Source of the DNA: Chthoniobacteraceae bacterium
GTDB lineage: Bacteria > Verrucomicrobiota > Verrucomicrobiia > Chthoniobacterales > Chthoniobacteraceae
Assembly (NCBI GenBank): GCA_947476045.1
Contig: CANJNZ010000007.1
Location: forward strand, 32,171 to 96,170
Length of the DNA: 64,000 nucleotides
Direction of reading: 5' to 3'
Within the stretch, counting starts at the first letter, position 1; each line of letters starts with the position of its first letter. The position numbers and the translations under genes are program-made. This document shows positions 43,230-52,229 of this stretch, piece after piece. The notes beneath the pieces are model-generated. The model was given only the letters and a program-made list of their open reading frames with translations. It did not search any database and was not told the DNA's origin.

Positions 43230-44386
43230 ACTGCAAAACAACCAACAGTCGCTACATCACCGCCCTGCTTTGCGCTGCTTTCACTCTAAGCAGCGCACGC
43301 GCACACGACCACTATGCTGCGGGCATTGTTGACGTGAACAACAATGGCCAGCCCGATGCTGGGGAACCGCTTCAGTTCGTCGGCGCAAACGGAACAAACA
43401 AGGTTTTCCATCTTCTTGCACGCCCGGTCGGTCAGCGCCCCATCCAGCGCTGCGGCGGTTATTACATGCTCGATGAACGCCCTCGCACAAACTCACCGCT
43501 CGACTCATTTTCCTTTATTGCGCTTTCAGATGGGCAATTCGATGTCGCCTCAGCCGGTCATGCTCACACCGGTGCGTGGATTTGGATGGAAATCACCAGC
43601 GTCTCCGGTCCTGCGGGTGCGCATTTCGGATTTTGGGATGAGAACTGGTCGGAGTATTACGACACACCCACGGTCTCCTTCGCCACCAATGAACCCACAG
43701 GTGGTTACAAATTCATCCTCGGCGAAGGCATCAACAGCGCAGGAGAAGACCCCTCAGGGCACATCCATGGTCGCGCATGGACGGCGGATAAACCGGGCGA
43801 CTACATCATTGGTTTTACGCTTTATGACTTGAGCACAAATGCTCCCGGCGGTGGACCGTGGCACCCGCCGAGTCAGGTCTATTACTATCACTTTAAAGCA
43901 GGGCCGAGTTTCCTGCCGACCATGAGTGTCGGGGCGGGTGGAAGTCGCGTGCTCACATGGCCGAGCCAGCTTGGATACTGGGCGAGTGACCCTGCGCAAA
44001 CGGGCATCTCCTTCACAATAGAACGCAGCAGCACGCTCGCAGCGGGCAGTTGGCAGAGTATCGGCACGGTCATGGGAACCACGGCAAACACCGCCACTTT
44101 CACCGACACTGCGCCGCCAGTGGGCGGCGCATTCTACCGCCTCAGCTACCAGTGGGCCACGCCTGCGGCAAACCGTCCATTTCTCCTCCAGCAACAACAA
44201 ACAACACAAACCATACAAAACAATGAAGCAGCCACACCTCAAGCAAGCCCTCTTCGCCGCACTGGTAATGACGGGCATCTCAACAGCGTCCGCGCACATC
44301 AGCTACAGCGGGCGAGATTTTGGCGTATTCCAAGCAAACGGGCTGGACGCGCCTATCACTATTTCAGGACAGACCGTCTCCAGTAA
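43226..44386 (+). CDS. secreted His-rich protein, possible all3515-type metal-linked family
   Basis: 386 residues with signal peptide ITALLCAAFTLSSARAHDHY. His-rich, calcium-like DVNNNGQPDAGEP, then CGGYYMLDERPRT, FIALSDGQFDVASAGHAHTG, FGFWDENWSEYY, DPSGHIHGRAWTADKPGDYI and GGGPWHPPSQVYYYHF. These blocks fit the all3515-like family that is Zur-repressed and PEP-CTERM-linked in cyanobacteria; this is recalled and not checked. The normal domain ends near FYRLSYQ (about residue 315). The last ~70 residues (QQQQTTQTIQNNEAATPQ and on) run 164 bases into the next gene in another frame and look like read-through, so the true stop may be altered by an indel. Confidence 0.7.
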   Translation: MNCKTTNSRYITALLCAAFTLSSARAHDHYAAGIVDVNNNGQPDAGEPLQFVGANGTNKVFHLLARPVGQRPIQRCGGYYMLDERPRTNSPLDSFSFIALSDGQFDVASAGHAHTGAWIWMEITSVSGPAGAHFGFWDENWSEYYDTPTVSFATNEPTGGYKFILGEGINSAGEDPSGHIHGRAWTADKPGDYIIGFTLYDLSTNAPGGGPWHPPSQVYYYHFKAGPSFLPTMSVGAGGSRVLTWPSQLGYWASDPAQTGISFTIERSSTLAAGSWQSIGTVMGTTANTATFTDTAPPVGGAFYRLSYQWATPAANRPFLLQQQQTTQTIQNNEAATPQASPLRRTGNDGHLNSVRAHQLQRARFWRIPSKRAGRAYHYFRTDRLQ

Positions 44387-44993
44387 TTTCGGTTGGGCCG
44401 ACGCGACGGATGCGGACTACGGAGACAGTCATCGCAATCGTTTTTTCCGCTTCACTCTGGCGAATCCGGGGCATGTCACTATAGACATTACGGGCGTCAC
44501 AGGTTTCCTGCCTGCATTCTCGATCTACTCCGGTCTGGCTCATGTCTCACCCGCAGCTCTGGATCACGATACCTCCACTATCAGCTCATCATATTTGGCC
44601 AGCCTCACCGCCGTTGATGGCATCACCCGCGAAGGCAGTTTCTATGCTCTTGGTGATTGGAAAATCGGCAGCGACGACGGCGTCACTTTCGCCGACCTGA
44701 GCAGTTTTACCTACGTCGGTAATGCAGCCGATGGCACATCTGCCAACTACAACTCACTCAGCACGCTCGTGAATGGTGACGGCATCGCAGACAATCATGT
44801 CGCAGGCAGCTTCGATCTCGCCGCAGGCACATATAGTTTGGTCGTCGGTGGTGCCGATTACAGCACGCAAGCTCCGGGGCCATTTACCAGCTACGGCATT
44901 ACAGCCTCTGTGAACGTCGTGCCAGAGCCAGCCAGCGCAATTTTGCTCACCCTGCCGGGTCTCATGCTTCTCGCACGTCGTCGTCGCGTGTAG
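44223..44993 (+). CDS. PEP-CTERM sorting domain protein
   Basis: 256 residues. Signal peptide ALFAALVMTGISTASAHISY, a beta-rich domain (FRFTLANPGHVTIDITGV, GSFDLAAGTYSLVVGGADYS) and the PEP-CTERM tail VPEPASAILLTLPGLMLLAR then RRRRV. It should be processed by an exosortase at the envelope. Overlaps the preceding frame by 164 bases, but its ATG 44223 and signal peptide are good. Followed by a terminator. The exosortase gene is not in the window. The His-rich neighbour suggests a shared surface role, possibly metal binding; this is inferred. Confidence 0.9.
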   Translation: MKQPHLKQALFAALVMTGISTASAHISYSGRDFGVFQANGLDAPITISGQTVSSNFGWADATDADYGDSHRNRFFRFTLANPGHVTIDITGVTGFLPAFSIYSGLAHVSPAALDHDTSTISSSYLASLTAVDGITREGSFYALGDWKIGSDDGVTFADLSSFTYVGNAADGTSANYNSLSTLVNGDGIADNHVAGSFDLAAGTYSLVVGGADYSTQAPGPFTSYGITASVNVVPEPASAILLTLPGLMLLARRRRV

Positions 44994-45016
44994 TCGAATC
45001 TTCCGCTAGCCGAAAT

Positions 45017-45059
45017 ACTGGGGATGGTTTCCGCGAGGAATGCCATCCCTCAGTGTTTT
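45017..45059 (+). terminator. intrinsic terminator after the PEP-CTERM gene
   Basis: ACTGGGGATGG and CCATCCCTCAGT form a stem with an inner TTTCC/GGAAT arm, followed by GTTTT. Confidence 0.75.
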
Positions 45060-45118
45060 GATGCTGAGGCGATGGAACGGCTCGCCACGTGTTCATTTTC
45101 CCGCGCATACTGCTGCCG

Positions 45119-46642
45119 ATGCCCGACATCGTTCTCGCTACGCTCAATGCGAAATACATCCACGCCGCCTTTGGCCTGCGCTATTTGCACGCCAATCTCG
45201 GCGAGCTGCGTGAACGCGCGTGTATCGCGGAGTTCGACATCAACCAGCGCCCTCTCGAAATCGTCGAGCGCATCCTCGCGCACGAGCCGCGCATCGTCGG
45301 GCTTGGCGTTTATATTTGGAATGTTGTGCCGAGCACCGAAGTCGTCGCGTTGCTAAAACGCATCCGACCTGAACTCATCATCATCCTCGGCGGGCCGGAG
45401 GTGAGCTACGAGACCGAGGGGCAGGAAATCGTGCGACTCGCCGATCACACAATCACCGGCGAGGCCGACAATGCTTTTCGCGAAACCTGCCGTGCCATTC
45501 TCGATGGCGGGTCGCCACCGAAGATTATCACCGCCGACCTCCCAAAACTCGACACACTCGCGTTGCCTTACGAGCTCTACGGCGATGCCGACCTTGCGCA
45601 TCGTGTCATCTATGTAGAGGCGTCGCGCGGTTGCCCTTTCACCTGCGAGTTCTGTCTGTCATCGCTCGATATCCCCGTGCGGCAATTTCCCCTCGATGCC
45701 TTCCTCGCCGCTCTGGATCGCCTGCTCGCGCGGGGTGCCACACAGTTCAAGTTTGTGGATCGCACTTTCAATCTTCACCTCCCGACGAGCACCGCGATCC
45801 TTCAGTTCTTTTTGGACCACTGGCGTGACGGATTCTTTGTTCATTTTGAAATGATCCCCGACCGCCTGCCCGAGCAGCTCCGCGTTTTGATCGCGCAGTT
45901 CCCACCCGGCGCGGTGCAACTCGAAGTCGGCATCCAAACTTTCGACGATGCGACTTCGCTCAACATCTCGCGTCGGCAAAACGTGGCGAAACTCGAAGAC
46001 AACTTCCGCTATCTCCGCGCGCACACCGGCGTCCACATCCACGCTGATCTCATTGTCGGACTGCCCGGCGAGGGCATCGAGAGTTTTGGCCGAGGCTTTG
46101 ACCGTCTGCTCGCAATGCGCCCACAGGAGATTCAAGTCGGGATCCTCAAACGGCTGCGCGGCACGCCCATCGTCCGGCACGATGCAGAATACGCGATGAT
46201 CTATTCATCCCATCCGCCCTACGAAATCCTCTCCACGCGCGACATTTCCTTTCCCGATATGCAGCGGATGCGCCGCTTCGCGCGCTATTGGGACATCACC
46301 GCCAACAGCGGCAACTTCACCACCGCGCTCGCGCTCCTCTGGCAGGATGCCGCATCGCCATTCACACAATTCCTCCGTTTCAGCGACTGGCTCTTCCACC
46401 ACCTCGCACGCACCCACACCATCGCCCTCGATACACTCGCCAAAAGCCTCTTCATCTTCCTTTCCGAGCAGCTCGGACTGGCAAAAGTGACCGTCGCATC
46501 CGCGCTCTCGGAAGATTGGCGGCGAACCGGGCGAAAGGATTTGCCGCCGTGGCTGGAGGAGCAGGTGGTCAGCGATAATTCACAAACAGAAGCGCCGAGG
46601 AAAACATTGCGCCGTCAATCCAAGCACCTTGGGGCTGCGTAG
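45119..46642 (+). CDS. B12-binding radical SAM protein (DUF4080 type)
   Basis: 507 residues from ATG 45119; the earlier in-frame start at 45089 adds ten residues. A B12-binding-like Rossmann domain ([38 protein letters not shown]) precedes a radical SAM core with CxxxCxxC in [15 protein letters not shown] near residue 180. Later blocks include [20 protein letters not shown] and [16 protein letters not shown], and a DUF4080-like C-terminal domain ([20 protein letters not shown]). Radical methylation or rearrangement using SAM is expected; substrate unknown. Convergent with the flippase-like gene. Confidence 0.93.
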   Translation: MPDIVLATLNAKYIHAAFGLRYLHANLGELRERACIAEFDINQRPLEIVERILAHEPRIVGLGVYIWNVVPSTEVVALLKRIRPELIIILGGPEVSYETEGQEIVRLADHTITGEADNAFRETCRAILDGGSPPKIITADLPKLDTLALPYELYGDADLAHRVIYVEASRGCPFTCEFCLSSLDIPVRQFPLDAFLAALDRLLARGATQFKFVDRTFNLHLPTSTAILQFFLDHWRDGFFVHFEMIPDRLPEQLRVLIAQFPPGAVQLEVGIQTFDDATSLNISRRQNVAKLEDNFRYLRAHTGVHIHADLIVGLPGEGIESFGRGFDRLLAMRPQEIQVGILKRLRGTPIVRHDAEYAMIYSSHPPYEILSTRDISFPDMQRMRRFARYWDITANSGNFTTALALLWQDAASPFTQFLRFSDWLFHHLARTHTIALDTLAKSLFIFLSEQLGLAKVTVASALSEDWRRTGRKDLPPWLEEQVVSDNSQTEAPRKTLRRQSKHLGAA

Positions 46643-46651
46643 CCTTCTGAC

Positions 46652-47614
46652 TTACTTTTCCGCGCGCAGCTCGCGGACTTTGGCGAGGTAGCTTTGGAAA
46701 AATGGGATGCCGCCGATTGCTGGGAGGATGTAGCGGGCGGTGCAGAGCAGGCCGAGGGCGAGGGCGACGGGAGTTGCAAAATACGGAGCGTAGAGCGCGA
46801 CGAGTGCGCCGTCGCGTGTGCCTGCGCCGCCGAATGTCGGCACGGGAAGAAGACCGGCGAGGATAGCGAGCGGGGAGAGTGCGAGGTTGCGCACGAAGGG
46901 GACGCTGGCGCGCAGGGCGAGGATGAACATCCAGATTTGCAGCAGGTGCAGGAACCAGATAAAAACAGACGTCATCGTGACTTTCAGTAGCCGCGCTTTG
47001 CTCTTCCAAAAGTAATCGTGCATCGCATCCCACGAGGCGGCGAGTTTGCCGAGCTTTGCACCGATCTTTTTGGGCGCAAAGCGTCCGGCGAGGGTAAAGA
47101 AGAATCGGGCGAATGCCTTTGAGCCGAGTAAAAGGCAACCGCAAAGAAGCATCGCTGCGACGGCCCCGGTCATCACCCAAAAGATGCCGTCCTTTTGTGG
47201 ATAAATGGCGAGGCCAAAGGCGCACCAGAGGAGGAGCGAAAGCATGTCGCACGACTTTTCAAATACGACGAGGGAGAGTGCGAGTGAGACGTCGAGATGT
47301 CCTCGATCACGCATGAACCACGCTTTCGCGATGTCTCCCATTTTGGATGGGAGCACGAGATTAAGCACGCTAGCGACGAGAATGAGTTTGTTCGCTTCTC
47401 CGAAGCAGAGCTGGCCAGTGCTCGGCATGAGTTGTTGCAGCCGCCATGAGGTGAAAAGTGTGAGCGGCACGACCATGGCGAGGGAGATAGTCATCCACAT
47501 CGGGTCACAGTTGCTGAAAATTGCGAGCAGCTTGCTGCGGTTCTCCGCGCCAATTTTCCAATAGATGAAGGCGAGGATCAGGATGCTGACGATGAGCGAA
47601 ACCGCCTTTTTCAT
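46652..47614 (-). CDS. lysylphosphatidylglycerol synthetase/UPF0104-like flippase-type membrane protein
   Basis: 320 residues, at least six membrane helices: VSLIVSILILAFIYWKIG, VLNLVLPSKMGDIAKAWFMR (UPF0104 core), SLALSLVVFEKSCDMLSLLL, then VPTFGGAGTRDGALVALYAP near the end. The AglD2/YbhN-like family includes putative lipid flippases that accompany glycosyltransferases. The start lies one base beyond the stop of the toroid protein gene. With the GT2 gene upstream it forms a glycan/lipid module; this is inferred. Confidence 0.88.
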   Translation of the reverse strand: MKKAVSLIVSILILAFIYWKIGAENRSKLLAIFSNCDPMWMTISLAMVVPLTLFTSWRLQQLMPSTGQLCFGEANKLILVASVLNLVLPSKMGDIAKAWFMRDRGHLDVSLALSLVVFEKSCDMLSLLLWCAFGLAIYPQKDGIFWVMTGAVAAMLLCGCLLLGSKAFARFFFTLAGRFAPKKIGAKLGKLAASWDAMHDYFWKSKARLLKVTMTSVFIWFLHLLQIWMFILALRASVPFVRNLALSPLAILAGLLPVPTFGGAGTRDGALVALYAPYFATPVALALGLLCTARYILPAIGGIPFFQSYLAKVRELRAEK

Positions 47615-49210
47615 TTAGAGCGTGCGTTCGATTTTCAGCGGCTCGTCTTCCTTGAGCTGGTGCATCTGCTCGGTGAAATCCTGCCACGGCTGGAGCTGTC
47701 CGCTTTGGAAAGTGCGGCTCATCACCACGTAGATGCTCGTCTGCGCAGCCCCCAGACCCACAGCGCAGACACTGCCCCAGCCTTTCTTTGCATTGAGTTC
47801 GTCGGTGACGTGGAGCTTGCCGTCGCTCCACGCGAGGGTGCGGGTGAATTTGAAAGGCGCGGCTTTCTTTCCCGTGATGAGCATTTTTTGCAGGAGCTTA
47901 CGGATGAGGTCGGGAAAAAAGCGGCCCACGGTGAACATGATCATCCGCAGCACGATGAGTTTGAACGTGGTCATGCGCGCGGCTTTCGCCCAACCAAGTT
48001 TGCCGTGCACGGCGATGGTGTGACCGTCGAGTTTTACATCGTAGCGACCGGCGAGGTGTGCGACGGCGTTGCGGAAATTTTTACCGCACTGCATCTGCAC
48101 GCTGAGTTGCGTGTCGCTCGCAACGAGTTTTCCATCGCGCCAGAATTTGAACACGCCGCCTTTATTGAGAGCGAGGTAGAGTTCGCAGCCGTCGCGGCGG
48201 TCAATGAGCAGTCCGGCGTTTTTAAAATAAACGCGCCCTGTGGGACGTGGTGGCACGGGCGGACGGGCGGCGACCCAGTGTTTCCACGTGAGCAGGTAGC
48301 TCCACGCATGGTGGCCGAGGATGTGATCGTCCGCATAGCAGGCGCCTAGGTTTTGCGAGAGGCCGGTGAGAAAACGGTCGTTGATGGCGAGTGCCTCGGG
48401 AAGCCATGTGCCTGCGCACTCAAAGCCGTGCGGGAAAAAGTTATACGTGTTGCGGCTGGTGTATTCGCCGCCGAAGGAACCGTCGGGATGCACGAACTCC
48501 GCCGCGAATTTCACTCCGCGCTCGATGGCCGTGCGCAGTTCGTGCGAGGGCGCGAGTTCATGGAGTTGCGCGAGCAGGCCGACGGTGAGCGTGTGGTATC
48601 CGGGGTCCGCGCCTTCGTATTCTGTGAACCAGCCTTCCTCATTCTGCCACTCGATCACCTGCGCGAGGCGTTTTGCTTTCAGCGCATCCCAGCGTTCTGT
48701 TTCGAGCAGACGGCCCATTTTTTCGAGGCACAGGACGATGAGAGCCTGATGATTCGTGAGTCGTCCGCTCTCGTGATGATCTGCGAGCCAGTCTGCACGG
48801 CGCGTAAAAAACTCTAGCAACTCGCCATCGTTCAATCCGAGCAGCGAGTAGCTTTCGATTCCGGCGAGCAGTGCGAACGCAGCAGCGCCCGCCGCTTTTT
48901 CAAAAGGAAAATAGTCATCGCACGAGCCATCGGAGTGCGCGCTGCGAGCAGCATAGCGCAGACCGGCCTCGATCCATTGCCGGAGTGCGGGTTGCTGAAA
49001 GTAAGTGTTTCCGGGGATGTCGAGCGACCAGACGAGGGCGAGCGGAAAGACGAACTCCCCGGCCATGCCGCTCGGAAAATCAATGATCTTGTAGTGCCAG
49101 TAGTTGCGGTCGAAGCAGCCGTAGGTGGGCGAGTGTTGATTGCGATCCTGAAGCGTCAGCAGTTGTGGAATCAGCGCGAGTGCCTCGCGGGCGAACAAGT
49201 CTCTACTCAT
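47615..49210 (-). CDS. alpha/alpha-toroid glycan-type hypothetical protein
   Basis: 531 residues from ATG 49210; TTG 49216 is an alternative. Helical repeats in the first 330 residues (AREALALIPQLLTLQDRNQH, AGEFVFPLALVWSLDIPG, YHTLTVGLLAQLHELAPSHE) have the look of an (alpha/alpha)6 toroid such as heparinase-like or lyase-type proteins. The last ~200 residues are a beta-rich domain (VYFKNAGLLIDRRDGCELYL). No catalytic residues are certain. Overlaps the GT2 gene by eight bases and abuts the flippase gene. Likely works on a surface glycan. Confidence 0.7.
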   Translation of the reverse strand: MSRDLFAREALALIPQLLTLQDRNQHSPTYGCFDRNYWHYKIIDFPSGMAGEFVFPLALVWSLDIPGNTYFQQPALRQWIEAGLRYAARSAHSDGSCDDYFPFEKAAGAAAFALLAGIESYSLLGLNDGELLEFFTRRADWLADHHESGRLTNHQALIVLCLEKMGRLLETERWDALKAKRLAQVIEWQNEEGWFTEYEGADPGYHTLTVGLLAQLHELAPSHELRTAIERGVKFAAEFVHPDGSFGGEYTSRNTYNFFPHGFECAGTWLPEALAINDRFLTGLSQNLGACYADDHILGHHAWSYLLTWKHWVAARPPVPPRPTGRVYFKNAGLLIDRRDGCELYLALNKGGVFKFWRDGKLVASDTQLSVQMQCGKNFRNAVAHLAGRYDVKLDGHTIAVHGKLGWAKAARMTTFKLIVLRMIMFTVGRFFPDLIRKLLQKMLITGKKAAPFKFTRTLAWSDGKLHVTDELNAKKGWGSVCAVGLGAAQTSIYVVMSRTFQSGQLQPWQDFTEQMHQLKEDEPLKIERTL

Positions 49211-50144
49211 AATCAATTCGCTTGGTGCGAAGCTGGATGTCTTCGAGCAGCTTGCGGTTTACAGCGATGAGGTCGCCGACGAGGCCGAGCACCCACATCA
49301 GCACGCCGATGAGAATCAGGATCGAAGCGAGGATGAGGCTGGGCAGATGCGTGCGCGTGTCATCGCTGAAATAAAGCATGAGCCAGCGCACGCCGATCAA
49401 TGTCCCGGCAATGAATGGAAGCGATCCCAGCCACAGGAAAAAACTCAGCGGACGGTAGGTGATGAAAATCCGCAAAATCGTGAGGATGCTCCGCTGGATG
49501 TAGGAGCGCATGGATTTCATCAGGCGCGAGGGGCGCAGATAGCCATTGGTGCGGATGGGCACCGACATGATGGGGATGCCCTTTTGCCCCGCTTGGATAA
49601 TCGTCTCCAGTGTGTAGGTGTATTTGCTGAAAACATTAAGCTGCATTGCTGCTGCGCGTGTGATTGCGCGGAAGCCGCTCGGTGCATCGGCGACATTCGT
49701 TCCACTCGCAAAACGCACCACCCAGCTCCCGAGTTTTTGCAGCAGTTTTTTAAGCGGGGAAAAATGAGCAATGTCCGCGATGGGGCGCGTGCCCACGACA
49801 ATCTGCGCCTCGCCCTTCTGGATCGGCTCCAGCAGTTTCGGAATGTCATCCGCGCAGTATTGATTGTCCGCGTCTGTATTCACGATCACATCCGCGCCCG
49901 CACGCAGGCACGCATCCAGCCCCGCCATGAAACCACGAGCGAGGCCCTGATGTCCGCCTAGATCCACGACGTGATGTACGCCATTCGCTTTCGCGATTTC
50001 AATGGTGTTATCCGTGCAGCCGTCGGCGATGATGAGCCACTCCACTTTTTCCACGCCCGGCAGTTCACGAGGCAGTGCCTTCAACGCGATGGGCAGCGTC
50101 TCCGCTTCATTGTGGCAGGGGATTTGGATGATGAGTTTCTTCAC
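49203..50144 (-). CDS. glycosyltransferase family 2 (dolichol/polyprenyl-phosphate mannose synthase-like)
   Basis: 313 residues. GT-A fold: IIQIPCHNEAETLPIALKAL, EWLIIADGCTDNTIEIAKAN, DxD in VIVNTDADNQYCADDIPKLL, and KKLLQKLGSWVVRFASG. Two C-terminal membrane helices (RPLSFFLWLGSLPFIAGTLI, LILASILILIGVLMWVLGLV). Probably transfers a sugar to polyprenyl phosphate at the inner membrane. Follows ftsY after 67 bases and overlaps the toroid gene, so it leads the glycan module. Confidence 0.92.
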   Translation of the reverse strand: MKKLIIQIPCHNEAETLPIALKALPRELPGVEKVEWLIIADGCTDNTIEIAKANGVHHVVDLGGHQGLARGFMAGLDACLRAGADVIVNTDADNQYCADDIPKLLEPIQKGEAQIVVGTRPIADIAHFSPLKKLLQKLGSWVVRFASGTNVADAPSGFRAITRAAAMQLNVFSKYTYTLETIIQAGQKGIPIMSVPIRTNGYLRPSRLMKSMRSYIQRSILTILRIFITYRPLSFFLWLGSLPFIAGTLIGVRWLMLYFSDDTRTHLPSLILASILILIGVLMWVLGLVGDLIAVNRKLLEDIQLRTKRIDYE

Positions 50145-50211
50145 GGTCGCTGGAGCATCCTTTTCATTCGCAGGCTGCGAGAGAAGCGGAAAGTTTCCAA
50201 ATCATTCCAGG

Positions 50212-51060
50212 CTAGATCATCTGGTCGGCGAATTCGCGTGGGTCGAAGAAGCTGAAGTCCTCGGCTTTTTCGCCGGTGCCGATGAAGCGGGTGGGGATGC
50301 CGAGTTCGTTCTGGATGGCGACGATGATGCCGCCTTTGCCGGAGCCGTCGAGCTTGGTGCAGATGATGCCGGTGAGCTGGGTGGCGCTGTGAAATTCGCG
50401 GGCCTGGGCGAGGGCGTTGGAGCCGGTGGTGGCGTCCACGACGAGGAGGGTTTCGTGGGGCGCGGAGGGGTCGGCTTTTTGGAGGACGCGTTTCACTTTG
50501 CCCAGCTCGGCCATGAGGTTGTGCTTGGTGTGGAGGCGGCCTGCGGTGTCGCAGATGATGAACTCGATATTCTCGGCTTCGGCCTTGCGGTAGGCGTCGT
50601 AGCAAAGTGCGGCGGGGTCGGCGTTGTATTGGCCTTTGACGATGGGCGCGCCGATGCGCTCGGCCCAGATGCCGAGTTGCTCGATGGCGGCTGCGCGGAA
50701 AGTATCGGCTGCGGCGAAGAGGACGCTGTGGCCGCGTTTTTTGAGCAGTGCGCCGAGCTTGGCGGTGCTGGTGGTTTTGCCAGTGCCGTTGACGCCGACG
50801 ACGAGGATGACTTTGGGTTTGTTGGGAAGGGGGCGGAGCATCCACGGCTCTCGCGGGAGGATTTTGGTGATTTCCTCGCGGGTGACTTCGATGGCGGTGT
50901 CGCCGGTGGGCTGGTCTTTGAGCGCCTGGAGGTTTTTCAAAATGCGCGTCGTCATCGGCAGGCCGAGGTCGGCGCGGATGAGGAACTCTTCGAGTTCGTC
51001 CCAATCCACGGGTTTGCCGGTGATTTTCTGCCAGAGGTTTTTGAGAAAGCCGAATGCCAT
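50212..51060 (-). CDS. ftsY: signal recognition particle receptor FtsY
   Basis: 282 residues, NG domains only (no acidic A domain). N domain [21 protein letters not shown] domain P-loop [63 protein letters not shown], and [20 protein letters not shown]. GTPase that brings SRP-ribosome complexes to the SecYEG translocon. Third gene of ribH-nusB-ftsY. A longer form would need an upstream start, but none is available. Confidence 0.96.
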   Translation of the reverse strand: MAFGFLKNLWQKITGKPVDWDELEEFLIRADLGLPMTTRILKNLQALKDQPTGDTAIEVTREEITKILPREPWMLRPLPNKPKVILVVGVNGTGKTTSTAKLGALLKKRGHSVLFAAADTFRAAAIEQLGIWAERIGAPIVKGQYNADPAALCYDAYRKAEAENIEFIICDTAGRLHTKHNLMAELGKVKRVLQKADPSAPHETLLVVDATTGSNALAQAREFHSATQLTGIICTKLDGSGKGGIIVAIQNELGIPTRFIGTGEKAEDFSFFDPREFADQMI

Positions 51061-51092
51061 GTGACTCGATGCGATGCGCGCGTAGACGTGGG

Positions 51093-51575
51093 TTACTCTG
51101 TCTTGGCTGAGGGCGCCTGTGCTGCGGGTGTCGGTTTTTTTGGAGGTGGAATCAGAGCGGTGCGGAGCGGGCGGGTGAGTTCGGTTTTGATTTTGTCGAG
51201 GACGCCGTTGACGAACTTGCCGCTGTCGTCGCCGCCGAAGCGCTTGGCCGCGTCTATCGCTTCGTTGATGGCGACGATGGGCGGTGTCTCTGGGCAGAAA
51301 AACATTTCATACACAGCGAGGCGGAGGATGTTTCTGTCCACCATGTTGAGCCGGCTGATGATGAAATTTTTCAGATGCCGCGCGAGGCGTTCGTCAATCT
51401 CGGCGACATGCTGGTTGACGCCGTTGATGAGTTGTTCCGCGAAGACGCGCACGGGCTCCGGTGAGTCGCGGAGTTCCCAAAAATCGGTGCGCAAATCGAG
51501 GCGGCGTTCGCCGTGGGCGTCGAGTTGGTAGAGATACTGGATGGCGGCCTCGCGGCCTTCGCGTCTTCTGCTCAT
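51093..51575 (-). CDS. nusB: transcription antitermination factor NusB
   Basis: 160 residues from ATG 51575, which follows the ribH stop by eight bases; an in-frame TTG at 51587 overlaps ribH. NusB features: RRREGREAAIQYLYQLDAHG, LARHLKNFIISRLNMVDRNI, LRLAVYEMFFCPETPPIVAI and NEAIDAAKRFGGDDSGKFVN. A Pro/Ala/Lys tail (PPPKKPTPAAQAPSAK) is extra. It binds boxA RNA with S10 for rRNA antitermination. Sits between ribH and ftsY, a common order. Confidence 0.95.
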   Translation of the reverse strand: MSRRREGREAAIQYLYQLDAHGERRLDLRTDFWELRDSPEPVRVFAEQLINGVNQHVAEIDERLARHLKNFIISRLNMVDRNILRLAVYEMFFCPETPPIVAINEAIDAAKRFGGDDSGKFVNGVLDKIKTELTRPLRTALIPPPKKPTPAAQAPSAKTE

Positions 51576-51583
51576 GAAAAAGA

Positions 51584-52060
51584 TCAATCCCGGAGTTCGT
51601 CGAGCATCGTCAACATACGCACGGCTGCGCGGGCGGCTTCAGTGCCGCGGTTGAGTTCAGCCCCGGGGGTGCATCTGGCAATGGCTTGTTCCTCATCTTG
51701 CAGCACGAGGACTTCATGGAGGACTGGGACTTTGAATCTGAGGGAAAGATCGAGCAGGGAATTGGTAACGGCGGTGGCGATGAGATCGGCGTGGCGCGTC
51801 TGGCCCTCCCAAATGACACCGAAGGCAAAGACTGCATCCACTTCCCCGCGCAGCATGAGTGTCTGCACGCCGAAGGGAATTTCAAAAGAGCCCGGCACAC
51901 GCACGATCTCCACATCGGAGCCTGTAGCAATGATGCTGAGTTCGGTCATGGCACCTTCGATAAGGCCGTCCACCAGCTCTTCATTGTAGCGGCTGGCGAT
52001 GATGGCCAGACGCCGTGGGGCGGTGAGCGGGTCTGGTCGGTCTGGTAATTCTGCGGACAT
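51584..52060 (-). CDS. ribH: 6,7-dimethyl-8-ribityllumazine synthase
   Basis: 158 residues. Lumazine synthase blocks: RRLAIIASRYNEELVDGLIE, VPGSFEIPFGVQTLMLRGEV, VFAFGVIWEGQTRHADLIAT and GAELNRGTEAARAAVRMLTM. Penultimate step of riboflavin synthesis. No other rib gene is near. First gene of the ribH-nusB-ftsY run; divergent from the FG-GAP gene. Confidence 0.96.
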   Translation of the reverse strand: MSAELPDRPDPLTAPRRLAIIASRYNEELVDGLIEGAMTELSIIATGSDVEIVRVPGSFEIPFGVQTLMLRGEVDAVFAFGVIWEGQTRHADLIATAVTNSLLDLSLRFKVPVLHEVLVLQDEEQAIARCTPGAELNRGTEAARAAVRMLTMLDELRD

Positions 52061-52229
52061 GAGCGGCGCAACTTAGCGTCTGATGTGCGCGTGGCAAGCG
52101 GTTGCGTGCGGTGCGATGTGCGTGCGTGCAAAAAATCCCGCGCTTTTCGATGGTAAAAAGCATTTTTCCAAACCCCGCGCTTGCACGAAAAGTCTAAGCC
52201 TTCACTCTGCGCGCGCTCTTTCTCTCTGC

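Noticed and set aside
50002..51531. Long plus-strand frame (509 codons) opposite ftsY and nusB
   Set aside because: Antisense shadow of GC-rich genes; product is low-complexity Gly/Ala/Val-rich, while the minus strand encodes clear FtsY and NusB.
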